64,000 bases of DNA, taken from contig DHHF01000001.1 in NCBI GenBank assembly GCA_002403155.1, positions 62,001-126,000 of the forward strand, written 5' to 3'. Positions 17,782-26,165 of this stretch are shown piece by piece. Every line of letters starts with the position of its first letter. Position 1 is the first letter of the stretch. This DNA is from Sulfurovum sp. UBA4779 (lineage in GTDB: Bacteria; Campylobacterota; Campylobacteria; Campylobacterales; Sulfurovaceae). The notes under the pieces were generated by a model. That model was not told where the DNA came from. It ran no database searches and saw nothing but the letters and a program-made list of their open reading frames with translations. A program made the translations under genes and the position numbers.

Positions 17782-18660
17782 ATGCAACATCTCTTAGACA
17801 CTACCGATCTTTCGGACAAACAAATCGCCCAAATATTGGAAGATGCAAAACGTTTCAAGCAGCAGCGTCCCGGTCACTTACTTTGCAACAAACTTCTGAT
17901 CACCCTTTTTTTTGAAAACTCCACCCGCACACGAAGCTCTTTTGAGGTTGCAGCCAAAAGGCTTGGGGCCACGGTAGTGCACCTTGACCCCTCAAGAAGT
18001 TCAACCAACAAAGGCGAGACGCTTGAAGATACGTTTGCCAATCTTTGCGCTATGGAACCCGATGGGGTGATCATCCGTCACAGCGAAAACCATACACCCC
18101 GCCTCTTGGCGGATAAAAAAATGACTTCGGTGATCAATGCGGGTGCAGGAAATTATGCCCATCCCACACAAGCACTTTTGGATCTTTTTACAGTAATGGA
18201 GCATTTTGAGGGAAATGTTTCAGGCAAAACCATCGCTATCGTTGGCGATATCGTCAGTTCACGTGTAGCAAACTCCGCAATCCGCCTCTTTACACGGATG
18301 GGGATGAAAGTTGTCTTGGTTGCACCGCAATCCTTTATGCCCCAAAGTGATTTGCCTCAGTATGAACAACTTGAAGAGGTAATCGACAAAGTTGACGTCA
18401 TCATGAGCCTTAGAGCACAGCTTGAACGTCATGCCACGCCTCTTTTTGATGATTATACGATTTATGCAAAACACTACTGTATCAATAAAGATCGGCTGGG
18501 AGACAGAAATATTGTTGTTTTGCACCCGGGCCCTGTCATGCGCAATATTGACATCAGCGATGAAATACTGGAAGATCCCCGATGCAAAGTCCTTGAGCAG
18601 GTAAAGAACGGAGTATACGTGCGCATGGCTGTACTTAAACTTCTTTTGCTAGATGCTTAA
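17782..18660 (+). CDS. pyrB: Aspartate carbamoyltransferase, catalytic chain (292 aa)
   Basis: First committed step of pyrimidine synthesis. FENSTRTRSSFE is the carbamoyl-phosphate loop; HPTQALLD and LHPGPVMRNIDI are the other signatures. The start at MQHLLDTTDL fits the family N-terminus and has AAGG 7 nt upstream; in-frame starts at 17701 and 17758 lie in bioD or lack an SD. No pyrI is present. It overlaps pabB by one base (TAATG). Confidence 0.95.
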   Translation: MQHLLDTTDLSDKQIAQILEDAKRFKQQRPGHLLCNKLLITLFFENSTRTRSSFEVAAKRLGATVVHLDPSRSSTNKGETLEDTFANLCAMEPDGVIIRHSENHTPRLLADKKMTSVINAGAGNYAHPTQALLDLFTVMEHFEGNVSGKTIAIVGDIVSSRVANSAIRLFTRMGMKVVLVAPQSFMPQSDLPQYEQLEEVIDKVDVIMSLRAQLERHATPLFDDYTIYAKHYCINKDRLGDRNIVVLHPGPVMRNIDISDEILEDPRCKVLEQVKNGVYVRMAVLKLLLLDA

Positions 18661-19640
18661 TGTCTGCATCTGTTTGGCTAGATAACCTGCAAGGGTTTAA
18701 GCAGATAGACCTTCTGGCAAAAAAACGCATCCCTTTTTTGTTCGTGATCTCTTTTGATGCGCAAAAAATATTTGCCAAACCTCTAAAATCTCTGGACAAA
18801 GAGATTTACTACAAACTCGGAGATTGGCGCAATTATCCCGCAGAAAAACTTGCGCGCAATGTCTCTTTTTGCGCATCTCCTATTGATTTTGCCTATTATA
18901 AAAAAACACTCGAACAGATACAAGAAGAGATACGCAAAGGCAATACCTATCTGCTTAACCTTACTTTTAAAACCCCTATAGAGACCGACCTTACCCTTAG
19001 AGAGATTTTTGCCTGCGCAAAAGCCAAATTCAAACTCTACTTTAAAGATGAATTTACCTGTTTTTCGCCTGAACCTTTTATAGAAATAAAAGACAATACG
19101 ATCGCAACCTATCCTATGAAAGGCACTATCGATGCCGATCTTCCCGATGCGGCATCAACGATTCTTAACGATAAAAAAGAGATGGCAGAGCATGTAATGA
19201 TTGTCGATCTGATGCGTAATGACCTTGGGATGATCGGCTCGGACGTGAAGGTGGAAAAATTCAGATATATCGAAAAAATTCAAGCAGGAAACAAAGCGCT
19301 TTTACAGGTCAGCTCCAAAATTACCGCTAAACTTCCGCCAAACTGGCAAGACAATCTCGGTATGCTGCTTTCTAAAATTCTGCCTGCAGGCTCCATTTCC
19401 GGAACCCCCAAAAAAAGTACTGTTGACATTATCCATCGTACAGAAAACTACGGCAGGGGATTTTATACGGGGGTTTTTGGGATCTATGACAATGCAGCCG
19501 TGCGCTCAAGCGTCATGATACGCTTCATAGAAAAGGAAAATAACAAACTCTTTTATAAAAGCGGGGGAGGCATCACTATCGACAGCGAGGCGTTTCGCGA
19601 ATACCAAGAGCTCATTAGCAAAATCTATTTGCCGATATAA
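18660..19640 (+). CDS. pabB: Aminodeoxychorismate synthase component I (326 aa)
   Basis: Converts chorismate to 4-amino-4-deoxychorismate for folate. At 326 aa this is the short, chorismate-binding-only form, lacking most of the N-terminal domain of long PabB/TrpE. Signatures include KGTIDAD, VDLMRNDLG, GSISGTPK and the C-terminal GGGITIDS. No pabA or pabC lies adjacent, so the amidotransferase partner must be elsewhere. It is coupled to pyrB by a 1-nt overlap. Confidence 0.93.
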   Translation: MSASVWLDNLQGFKQIDLLAKKRIPFLFVISFDAQKIFAKPLKSLDKEIYYKLGDWRNYPAEKLARNVSFCASPIDFAYYKKTLEQIQEEIRKGNTYLLNLTFKTPIETDLTLREIFACAKAKFKLYFKDEFTCFSPEPFIEIKDNTIATYPMKGTIDADLPDAASTILNDKKEMAEHVMIVDLMRNDLGMIGSDVKVEKFRYIEKIQAGNKALLQVSSKITAKLPPNWQDNLGMLLSKILPAGSISGTPKKSTVDIIHRTENYGRGFYTGVFGIYDNAAVRSSVMIRFIEKENNKLFYKSGGGITIDSEAFREYQELISKIYLPI

Positions 19641-19649
19641 CCCAAAAAA

Positions 19650-20177
19650 TCACTCTGTACACCTGCATCTGTCAAGCCGATGCTTCCATTGATAAAGCGG
19701 GTCTTTTTTAAGTTTTTCAAAAAATAGCTTCCCAGAATGGCGCCACGGATCGATAATGATCCCCTCTTCGACTTTTCCGCCTTTAGGCACCACGACCAAA
19801 GCATTATGTTCGCTCCAATACTCCCCTTGATTCGCTACGGCCAAATGAAACTCAAAACTCGGATATTTGTTTGCATCCAAATGGGCATAAAGCGCATCGC
19901 TCCATTGGTAACACAATCCTCCCTCACGCATGCCTGTATTGACAAGAAAATTATGAAACATCGGAGGGGAAACAAGCTCGTATTGCTGCGTTAATTCAGC
20001 CGTATAGCCAAAGATATCCGATGCCAGCCGTTGTGCTTCTTCATGCGATACATTCGAGTCCAATGAAACCAATTGCCCCACAAGCTGCGCGACCCTCTCC
20101 TGAGAGGGTACGGTAACCGGCTTGACGCTGCATCCTAAAAAAAAGCAAGCCAAAAACAAGCCAAAAAGATATTTCAT
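19650..20177 (-). CDS. Lipoprotein with a predicted transglutaminase-like Cys-His-Asp triad (175 aa)
   Basis: The signal peptide ends in FFLGC with the lipidated cysteine at C16, so this is a membrane-anchored lipoprotein. The body has GLCYQWSDALY (C89), EHNALVVVP (H124) and IIDPW (D143). That order and local sequence resemble transglutaminase-like cysteine peptidases, so I infer a papain-fold hydrolase or a degenerate relative. Substrate is unknown. It overlaps the rhomboid gene by 4 nt, which suggests a joint role at the membrane. Catalytic assignment is inference from motifs. Confidence 0.7.
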   Translation of the reverse strand: MKYLFGLFLACFFLGCSVKPVTVPSQERVAQLVGQLVSLDSNVSHEEAQRLASDIFGYTAELTQQYELVSPPMFHNFLVNTGMREGGLCYQWSDALYAHLDANKYPSFEFHLAVANQGEYWSEHNALVVVPKGGKVEEGIIIDPWRHSGKLFFEKLKKDPLYQWKHRLDRCRCTE

Positions 20178-20854
20178 GGTTTAAAGATACTTAAATATAT
20201 CTGCGGCAAAGCGGTATAAAAAAAGAAGAGAACCAGCACCATTGCTATCACGTAAAAGATAAACCATTGCCGATTGCGCTGGATCACGAACCCGCCTACA
20301 AATCCTGTAATGAGCCCTCCGATATGGGCACTCATGTCTACACTCGGCACAGCCAATCCAAATACGATATTAATCAGGATAATAATCCCGAAATCTTTCA
20401 TAAATACTTTGCTTTGAGGGCCGATTTTCTCGCGATGCGCCAAAAAAAATCCCGCCAATGCCCCAAAAAGGCCGAATACTGCTCCCGATGCGCCCACGCC
20501 GACGCCTTGAGGATGAACTGCCAATGAAACAAATGCGCCGAGGATACCCGAAAAAAAGTAGAGAGTGATATACGATTTGCCATCAAAATAGATCTCCGCG
20601 CCTCTTCCGACAAGATACAAAGAGACCATATTCATTAAAAGATGCGTCATGCCTCCATGCAAAAACATGGCACTTCCCAAGCGCCACCATTCCTCTTTAA
20701 ATACGACATAAGGGCCGTATAATGCACCCGCATCTACCAATCTTTGCAAATCCATCTCAATGAAATTGCCGCTTAAAAAAGCAGTAAAAAGATAGGCTAA
20801 CAAATTAATGGCAATAATCGTATAGGTGAGCTTAAATTGACCAAATTCACGCAA
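20174..20854 (-). CDS. Rhomboid-family intramembrane serine protease (226 aa)
   Basis: Six-helix membrane protease of the GlpG-like class. The oxyanion-hole residues H71 and N75 (HLLMNM), the catalytic S123 in GASGAVFG and H177 in SAHIGG are all present, so it should be active. The start is TTG at 20854; no upstream in-frame ATG exists, and the next ATG would remove TM1. It overlaps the lipoprotein downstream by 4 nt. Substrates are unknown. Confidence 0.9.
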   Translation of the reverse strand: MREFGQFKLTYTIIAINLLAYLFTAFLSGNFIEMDLQRLVDAGALYGPYVVFKEEWWRLGSAMFLHGGMTHLLMNMVSLYLVGRGAEIYFDGKSYITLYFFSGILGAFVSLAVHPQGVGVGASGAVFGLFGALAGFFLAHREKIGPQSKVFMKDFGIIILINIVFGLAVPSVDMSAHIGGLITGFVGGFVIQRNRQWFIFYVIAMVLVLFFFYTALPQIYLSIFKP

Positions 20855-20868
20855 TGGGCATACTTTTA

Positions 20869-21249
20869 TCAGTAGATGGCTTCTGCAAAAAGGATACCGT
20901 CGATCCCTTCTTTTGCGATCTTGCTGATTTTTTTAGGATCATACACAAGAACCAACACTCGGGCATCAAAAAGATATGTTTGTGCCACAGGCTGTATCTC
21001 CAGAGCATCGTCTTCTTCACAGATAATATAAGAAGCCCCTAATGCATTTGCCAAAACGGCATCTTCTACAGTACTGGCCACCACGCCGTAGGGAATACGG
21101 TTTGCTTGACAATATCTGGCATGCATATGCGAATCCGATAGCGGTTCTAGCAGTACAATATCGTCTGCTTGAGTCTGTTTAATATCTTCTTGCGAAAATG
21201 CATATCGGAAACGGCTGCTTTTTATCCATGGATGACCTATAATAATCAT
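20869..21249 (-). CDS. Conserved-looking protein of unknown function (126 aa)
   Basis: I do not recognise the family. The protein is mixed alpha/beta, soluble and acidic, starting MIIIGHPWIKSSRFRYAFSQ and ending EGIDGILFAEAIY. A central segment ARYCQANRIPYGVVASTVEDAVLANALGASYIIC looks like alternating strands and helices of a TIM- or Rossmann-like fold. It is packed between a PP0621-like gene (6 nt) and the rhomboid gene (14 nt), so it is certainly in the operon. Confidence 0.75.
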   Translation of the reverse strand: MIIIGHPWIKSSRFRYAFSQEDIKQTQADDIVLLEPLSDSHMHARYCQANRIPYGVVASTVEDAVLANALGASYIICEEDDALEIQPVAQTYLFDARVLVLVYDPKKISKIAKEGIDGILFAEAIY

Positions 21250-21255
21250 ATACTT

Positions 21256-21483
21256 CTACTTTCCTGTCTTTTTATTGGCGCATTCTTTGGAGCAGTAGTG
21301 TTTCCCTTCCGATACAATACTCTCTTTAAGCGTCACATAGGTACCGCAGTTTTCACACTCCACAAGTGTGTCTTCTTCTATTTTTTTTTCTTCTTTTGTT
21401 TTGCCAAATGTAGGAAACTTCCCTCCAAAAAATTTATAGATAGCCAATCCCACCAGCAAAAGAATAAGAAGCTTCACTATCAT
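21256..21483 (-). CDS. PP0621-like small membrane protein with a zinc-ribbon motif (75 aa)
   Basis: One N-terminal transmembrane helix (IVKLLILLLVGLAIYKFF) is followed by a charged linker and CENCGTYV...YCSKECANK, four cysteines in CxxC/CxxxC spacing that should bind zinc. This resembles the PP0621 family; its function is not known to me. ATG at 21483 overlaps the rsmG stop by 4 nt (ATGA), preferred over a GTG at 21489. Confidence 0.8.
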   Translation of the reverse strand: MIVKLLILLLVGLAIYKFFGGKFPTFGKTKEEKKIEEDTLVECENCGTYVTLKESIVSEGKHYCSKECANKKTGK

Positions 21484-22079
21484 TTGCACCCTTTGATATA
21501 CAGATAATTGCGTTGATTTTTTTGTACTATATCATAACTTAACTGATGTTGCACCTCTTGTACTTCTTCAAAAACACGGCTTCCTTTATAAAGCAGATAG
21601 GCCGTTTTTTTGTCTCTTACTTTTTGCGTAAGATCCAAAAGCAATTTTGTGTTCGTCACCGCGCGCGAAGAGATAAGCCCAAAAGGCTCATGCGCGATCT
21701 GCTCTACTCTTTTGGCCTCTACCGCTACATTGCAAAGACCTAGATCTATCGCCGCATATTTGAGAAACGAGGCTCTTTTTTTAAGGGGTTCTGCCAGCAT
21801 TACCTCGATGTTTGGCATCGCTATAGCCAGCATAAGCCCCGGAAATCCCGCTCCCGTACCCACATCCAGCAAGGTTTTTGGAAAAGAGACAAACGCAAGA
21901 GGATAGAGCGAATCCGCAATATTTTTATAAATATCTGCTAACGTTCTTGCGCCGGTCAAATTATGTATCCGGTTCCATTCATGCAACAGATCAGCAAAAG
22001 CAGCAAGCCTCTTTGCCGTATTCTCGTCTATACTGATTCCTTCATCTTTCAATAGTTTTTGAAGCGTGTCGTTTTTCAC
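21480..22079 (-). CDS. rsmG: 16S rRNA (guanine-N7) methyltransferase RsmG (199 aa)
   Basis: Methylates G527 of 16S rRNA (E. coli numbering). The SAM-binding motif is LLDVGTGAGFPGLMLAIA; RAV near residue 140 is typical of GidB. The start codon is GTG at 22079 with AAGG upstream. It is downstream of ribA by 15 nt, the ribA-gidB order I recall from Campylobacter. Confidence 0.94.
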   Translation of the reverse strand: MKNDTLQKLLKDEGISIDENTAKRLAAFADLLHEWNRIHNLTGARTLADIYKNIADSLYPLAFVSFPKTLLDVGTGAGFPGLMLAIAMPNIEVMLAEPLKKRASFLKYAAIDLGLCNVAVEAKRVEQIAHEPFGLISSRAVTNTKLLLDLTQKVRDKKTAYLLYKGSRVFEEVQEVQHQLSYDIVQKNQRNYLYIKGCK

Positions 22080-22094
22080 TTTTTGCCTTATTTT

Positions 22095-22661
22095 TTAGAG
22101 CAAATGTCCCATCTGCTCTTTTTTGACCCTCAGATAGTTTTCGTTGTGGGGATTGGACTGTATCTGTATCGGCAAACGCTCGACAATTTCTATATTTTCA
22201 AGACTTTCTATTTTTTTGGGGTTATTGGTAAGAAGCTTCAATTTTTTAATCCCGAAAAAATTCAAAATAAATTCGACTATTTCATAGGTGCGCTCATCAG
22301 CCCTGAATCCAAGCTGATGGTTGGCAGCAACCGTATCTAAACCTTGATCTTGAAGTGCGTAGGCGTTAACTTTATTAAGAAGCCCTATATTTCTGCCCTC
22401 TTGCCTATGATAAATAACCATGCCTCCTTCTTGGGCAATGTATCTTAATGCCGCTTGAAGCTGTTCTCCGCAATCACATTTTAAAGAGCCAAGGGCATCC
22501 CCTGTCAAACATTCCGAATGTACGCGCACTACAGGAATCTCGGGCAAAGGTTCTGTAAAGATAGCCAAATGCTCTTTTTCGCCCTCTCTGAATGCCTGGA
22601 TTTTAAATAGCCCGTAACGGGTAGGAAGCTGTGCAACTTTTGATATTTTTATACTATTCAT
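22095..22661 (-). CDS. ribA: GTP cyclohydrolase II (188 aa)
   Basis: Opens the GTP imidazole ring at the start of riboflavin synthesis. HSECLTGDALGSLKCDCGEQL holds the three zinc cysteines; YHRQEGRNIGL and the arginine-rich nucleotide site follow. It is a stand-alone RibA without the RibB domain. Start at MNSIKISKV (22661) is preferred because family homology begins there; an upstream ATG at 22679 adds six residues and cannot be excluded. It is divergent from hemB. Confidence 0.93.
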   Translation of the reverse strand: MNSIKISKVAQLPTRYGLFKIQAFREGEKEHLAIFTEPLPEIPVVRVHSECLTGDALGSLKCDCGEQLQAALRYIAQEGGMVIYHRQEGRNIGLLNKVNAYALQDQGLDTVAANHQLGFRADERTYEIVEFILNFFGIKKLKLLTNNPKKIESLENIEIVERLPIQIQSNPHNENYLRVKKEQMGHLL

Positions 22662-22751
22662 GGCAGAATTATACATCAAGAATAAATAATTAATAATGAA
22701 TAATCGATAATTATTGTAAAATACTTTTTATACCATTTTAAGGCCATTATT

Positions 22752-23723
22752 ATGTTTGCACGTTTTAGAAGAAAAAGAATCAATCCGGTTTTAAGGAGCC
22801 TGCTCCAAGAAACCCATCTGCGCACAGATGATTTTATCTACCCGCTTTTTGCAAGAAGCGGCACGGGGATCAAAAACGAAGTAGCCTCCATGCCGGGTGT
22901 CTATCAAATGAGTATTGACGAGATTGTCAAAGAATGCGAGGTGCTAAAAAAACTGGGCATCTATGCCGTTATTCTTTTTGGGATACCCGATGTCAAAGAC
23001 AGCGTCGGCAGCGATGCACTGTGCGAACACGGCATTATCGCCCAAACCATCAGAGCCGTAAAAAACGCACATCCTGATATGTTTGTTGTGACAGATCTTT
23101 GTTTTTGCGAATATACGGACCATGGGCATTGCGGCGTGCTTGATCCGGTGTTGCATACGGTCGATAACGACATCACGCTAAGCAACCTTGCCGCACAAGC
23201 AGTCATCCATGCAAAAGCCGGCGCTGACATGATCGCCCCGAGCGGAATGATGGACGGCATGATCACCGCCATAAGAAAAGGGCTGGATCATGCCGGATTT
23301 GAAAATCTTCCCATCATGAGCTACTCTACCAAATTTGCCTCAGCCTATTACGGTCCTTTCCGGGATGTCGCAGAAAGCGCTCCGAGTTTCGGAGACAGAA
23401 GAAGCTATCAAATGAATCCGGCCAATCGAAATGAAGCCATTGCAGAAAGCATGGAAGACGAAAAAGAGGGAGCAGATATCCTGATGGTCAAACCGGCGCT
23501 TGCCTATCTTGATATCGTAAGGGATATCAAAAACAACACGACGCTGCCTTTGGCTGTTTATAATGTTTCCGGTGAATATGCAATGCTTAAAATGGCTGCC
23601 AAGGCAGGCGTAATAGACTATGACAGAGTCATGATGGAAACACTGCTCGCATTTAAACGTGCAGGGGCAGATATCATCATCACCTACCATGCAAAAGAGG
23701 CTGCTGTTTTATTGCAAAAATAA
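22752..23723 (+). CDS. hemB: Delta-aminolevulinic acid dehydratase (323 aa)
   Basis: Condenses two 5-aminolevulinates to porphobilinogen. The zinc motif CFCEYTDHGHCG is present, so the enzyme is zinc-dependent. The two active-site lysines are in STKFASAYYGPFR and MVKPALAYLD. Length is normal. It is followed by argF and hemN on the same strand, as in C. jejuni. Confidence 0.96.
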   Translation: MFARFRRKRINPVLRSLLQETHLRTDDFIYPLFARSGTGIKNEVASMPGVYQMSIDEIVKECEVLKKLGIYAVILFGIPDVKDSVGSDALCEHGIIAQTIRAVKNAHPDMFVVTDLCFCEYTDHGHCGVLDPVLHTVDNDITLSNLAAQAVIHAKAGADMIAPSGMMDGMITAIRKGLDHAGFENLPIMSYSTKFASAYYGPFRDVAESAPSFGDRRSYQMNPANRNEAIAESMEDEKEGADILMVKPALAYLDIVRDIKNNTTLPLAVYNVSGEYAMLKMAAKAGVIDYDRVMMETLLAFKRAGADIIITYHAKEAAVLLQK

Positions 23724-23726
23724 ATA

Positions 23727-23748
23727 TTTTCCCCAAAGCCGGGGAAAA
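23727..23748 (+). terminator. Hairpin after hemB, possible terminator
   Basis: TTTTCCCC and GGGGAAAA form an 8-bp stem with a 6-nt loop 3 nt after the hemB stop. It is not followed by a T run on the plus strand, so it could be a weak terminator or an intercistronic stabilising stem before argF, whose start is 102 nt further on. Confidence 0.4.
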
Positions 23749-23849
23749 ATCAAACCTCTCCGTTTAACCCTATTGGACTTTCAAACCTTTTATGGTAGAA
23801 TAATTTCTTTTAAATTTTACCGGCAGATTTCCGGTATGAGGATAGGCAG

Positions 23850-24788
23850 ATGAGACATTTTTTAACATTGGCAGATTTTACCAAAGATGAACTTCTAGAG
23901 ATGGTCGCTTTGGCCCAAAAGATTAAAGCGCAAACCAAACAAAAACAGTTTGTTCCGTACATGGAACATCAGACGCTGGGCATGATATTTGAAAAAAGCT
24001 CTACGCGGACACGTGTAAGTTTTGAAACAGGCATCTATCAACTGGGGGGTATAGGACTTTTTCTTTCTGCCAATGATATTCAGCTGGGGCGCGGCGAACC
24101 GATGAAGGATACCGCAAGAGTGATTTCTCGTATGGTAGATATGGTGATGATACGCACGTTTGAACAAAGCAAGCTCGAAGAGTTTGCTGCCTACTCGAAG
24201 GTACCCGTGATCAACGGGTTGACCGACTCATACCACCCTGTACAGCTCATGACGGATTATTTGACGATGATAGAGTTCGGCAAGGACCAAAACCCCGTTG
24301 TAGCGTATGTAGGAGACGGAAACAATATGGCGCATTCTTGGCTGATGCTGGCGGCAAAACTCGGATTTGAACTGCGCATCGCCACACCAAAAGGGTATGA
24401 GTGCGATAAAGCTATTTCAGAAAAAGCACTCAGTATGGCCCAAGAAAGCGGAGCCAAAATCATCTTCGGAAACGATCCCAAAGAAGCCGTTAAAAATGCC
24501 GATGTAGTCACCACAGATACATGGGTTTCCATGGGACAGGAACAGGAAAAAGAGATTCGCATGAAAGCGTTTGAAGGGTATATGGTGGATAATGCGATGA
24601 TGTCGTTAGCAAAAGACGAGGCTATTTTCTTGCATTGTTTGCCGGCCTACAGAGGGTATGAAGTAAGCGAAGAGGTTTTTGAAGCATACGCGGAAGTCAT
24701 CTTCAGCGAAGCAGAAAACAGGCTGCATGCACAAAAAGGGATTATGGTTTGGCTCGACAACCACCGCAATCAAGAAGAAGGAAAATAA
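23850..24788 (+). CDS. argF: Ornithine carbamoyltransferase (312 aa)
   Basis: Makes citrulline from ornithine and carbamoyl phosphate. EKSSTRTRVSFE is the carbamoyl-phosphate loop, HPVQLMTD the second motif and FLHCLPAYRG the ornithine-binding HCLP loop, which separates it from the aspartate enzyme at 17782. The end overlaps the SD of hemN. Confidence 0.96.
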   Translation: MRHFLTLADFTKDELLEMVALAQKIKAQTKQKQFVPYMEHQTLGMIFEKSSTRTRVSFETGIYQLGGIGLFLSANDIQLGRGEPMKDTARVISRMVDMVMIRTFEQSKLEEFAAYSKVPVINGLTDSYHPVQLMTDYLTMIEFGKDQNPVVAYVGDGNNMAHSWLMLAAKLGFELRIATPKGYECDKAISEKALSMAQESGAKIIFGNDPKEAVKNADVVTTDTWVSMGQEQEKEIRMKAFEGYMVDNAMMSLAKDEAIFLHCLPAYRGYEVSEEVFEAYAEVIFSEAENRLHAQKGIMVWLDNHRNQEEGK

Positions 24789-24789
24789 A

Positions 24790-26157
24790 TTGAGTCAAAT
24801 TGATTTAGAAAAATTCAGCAAATATTCCAAACCCGGCCCCCGCTATACCAGCTATCCGACTGCGTTGGAATTTAGCGATACTTTTGCGTATGAAGACTAT
24901 CTTCGCTGCCTCAAAACAGAAGAAGGAAAGCTCTCTTTGTATGTACATTTGCCTTTTTGCCGCAGCGCGTGTTATTTCTGCGGATGCAACGTCGTATTTA
25001 CCTCCAAAGAAGACAAGCTGAGCCGCTATGTAGAATATCTTAAAAAAGAGATCGACATTTTATCTTTGAGCCTTGACACATCAAGAGAAGTCATACAGTT
25101 TCACTTTGGAGGAGGAACCCCGACTTTTTACAAAGCATTTGAACTTGACGAGATTGTCACCTATATCAAATCCAAATTTCCAAACTGGAGCCAAAATGCC
25201 GAAATCAGCTGTGAAATTGATCCGCGTTTTTTCAACGAAGCACACATGCAGGTATTTGTCAAACACGGCTTTAACCGCATCAGTTTTGGCGTGCAGGATT
25301 TTGATCCCAGGGTACAAGAGGAGATCCATCGCATTCAGCCTTACGACCTCACAAAATCAGCCGTTGACCTGGCACGAAAATACGGCATAAAAAGCATCAA
25401 TATCGATCTGATCTACGGCTTGCCTTATCAAACCTTTGAAAGTTTCAAAAAAACATTGGAGCTTGCTTTCAGCCTTGCACCGGACAGACTTGCCGTGTTT
25501 AACTATGCGCATGTTCCTTGGCTCAAAAAAACCATGCGAAAATTTGATGAAACAACCTTGCCTTCCCCCGAAGTCAAACTTCAAATTTTTCAATATACCA
25601 TTGATTTTTTTGAAAGCAACGGATATAAAATGGTAGGAATGGACCATTTTGCCAAACCCGAAGATGAGCTTTTTACCGCAATCGAAAAAGGCGAGCTGCA
25701 TCGAAATTTTCAGGGGTACACAACCAAAGGAGGCGCCAATCTTATCGGTATAGGCCTTACAAGCATCGGCGAAGGCAGCAGATATTATGCCCAAAACACC
25801 AAAGAAATGACAGTCTACGAGGCTGCGCTTGATGCAGGGAGATTGCCGTTTGAACGCGGGATAGCCTTGAGCGATGACGACTTTATCCGTAAAGCGGTGA
25901 TTATGGAACTGATGGCAAATTTCTCTATCGATATCAAGCGTGTCGAAAAAGAACACCATATCGTATTTAGCGATTATTTTGCCGATGCAGTCGAAGCCCT
26001 TAAAGAGTTTGAGGAGGCTGAGCTGCTAACCATGACTCCGGAATTCATACGCGTAAGCCCGACCGGCACGCTTCTGATACGAAATATTGCCATGCCGTTT
26101 GATGCGTACATGAACAAATATGCGCAAAGCAAAAAAACATTTTCAAAAACAGTCTAA
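24790..26157 (+). CDS. hemN: Oxygen-independent coproporphyrinogen III dehydrogenase (455 aa)
   Basis: Radical SAM enzyme converting coproporphyrinogen III to protoporphyrinogen IX without oxygen. The cluster motif is PFCRSACYFCGCN (C-x3-C-x2-C), followed by HFGGGTPTF. PGPRYTSYPTALEF at the N-terminus is specific for true HemN rather than HemW. The start is TTG at 24790, one base after the argF stop, with AAGAAGG 9 nt upstream; a longer frame runs backward into argF and is not used. Confidence 0.95.
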   Translation: MSQIDLEKFSKYSKPGPRYTSYPTALEFSDTFAYEDYLRCLKTEEGKLSLYVHLPFCRSACYFCGCNVVFTSKEDKLSRYVEYLKKEIDILSLSLDTSREVIQFHFGGGTPTFYKAFELDEIVTYIKSKFPNWSQNAEISCEIDPRFFNEAHMQVFVKHGFNRISFGVQDFDPRVQEEIHRIQPYDLTKSAVDLARKYGIKSINIDLIYGLPYQTFESFKKTLELAFSLAPDRLAVFNYAHVPWLKKTMRKFDETTLPSPEVKLQIFQYTIDFFESNGYKMVGMDHFAKPEDELFTAIEKGELHRNFQGYTTKGGANLIGIGLTSIGEGSRYYAQNTKEMTVYEAALDAGRLPFERGIALSDDDFIRKAVIMELMANFSIDIKRVEKEHHIVFSDYFADAVEALKEFEEAELLTMTPEFIRVSPTGTLLIRNIAMPFDAYMNKYAQSKKTFSKTV

Positions 26158-26165
26158 GAGAACCT

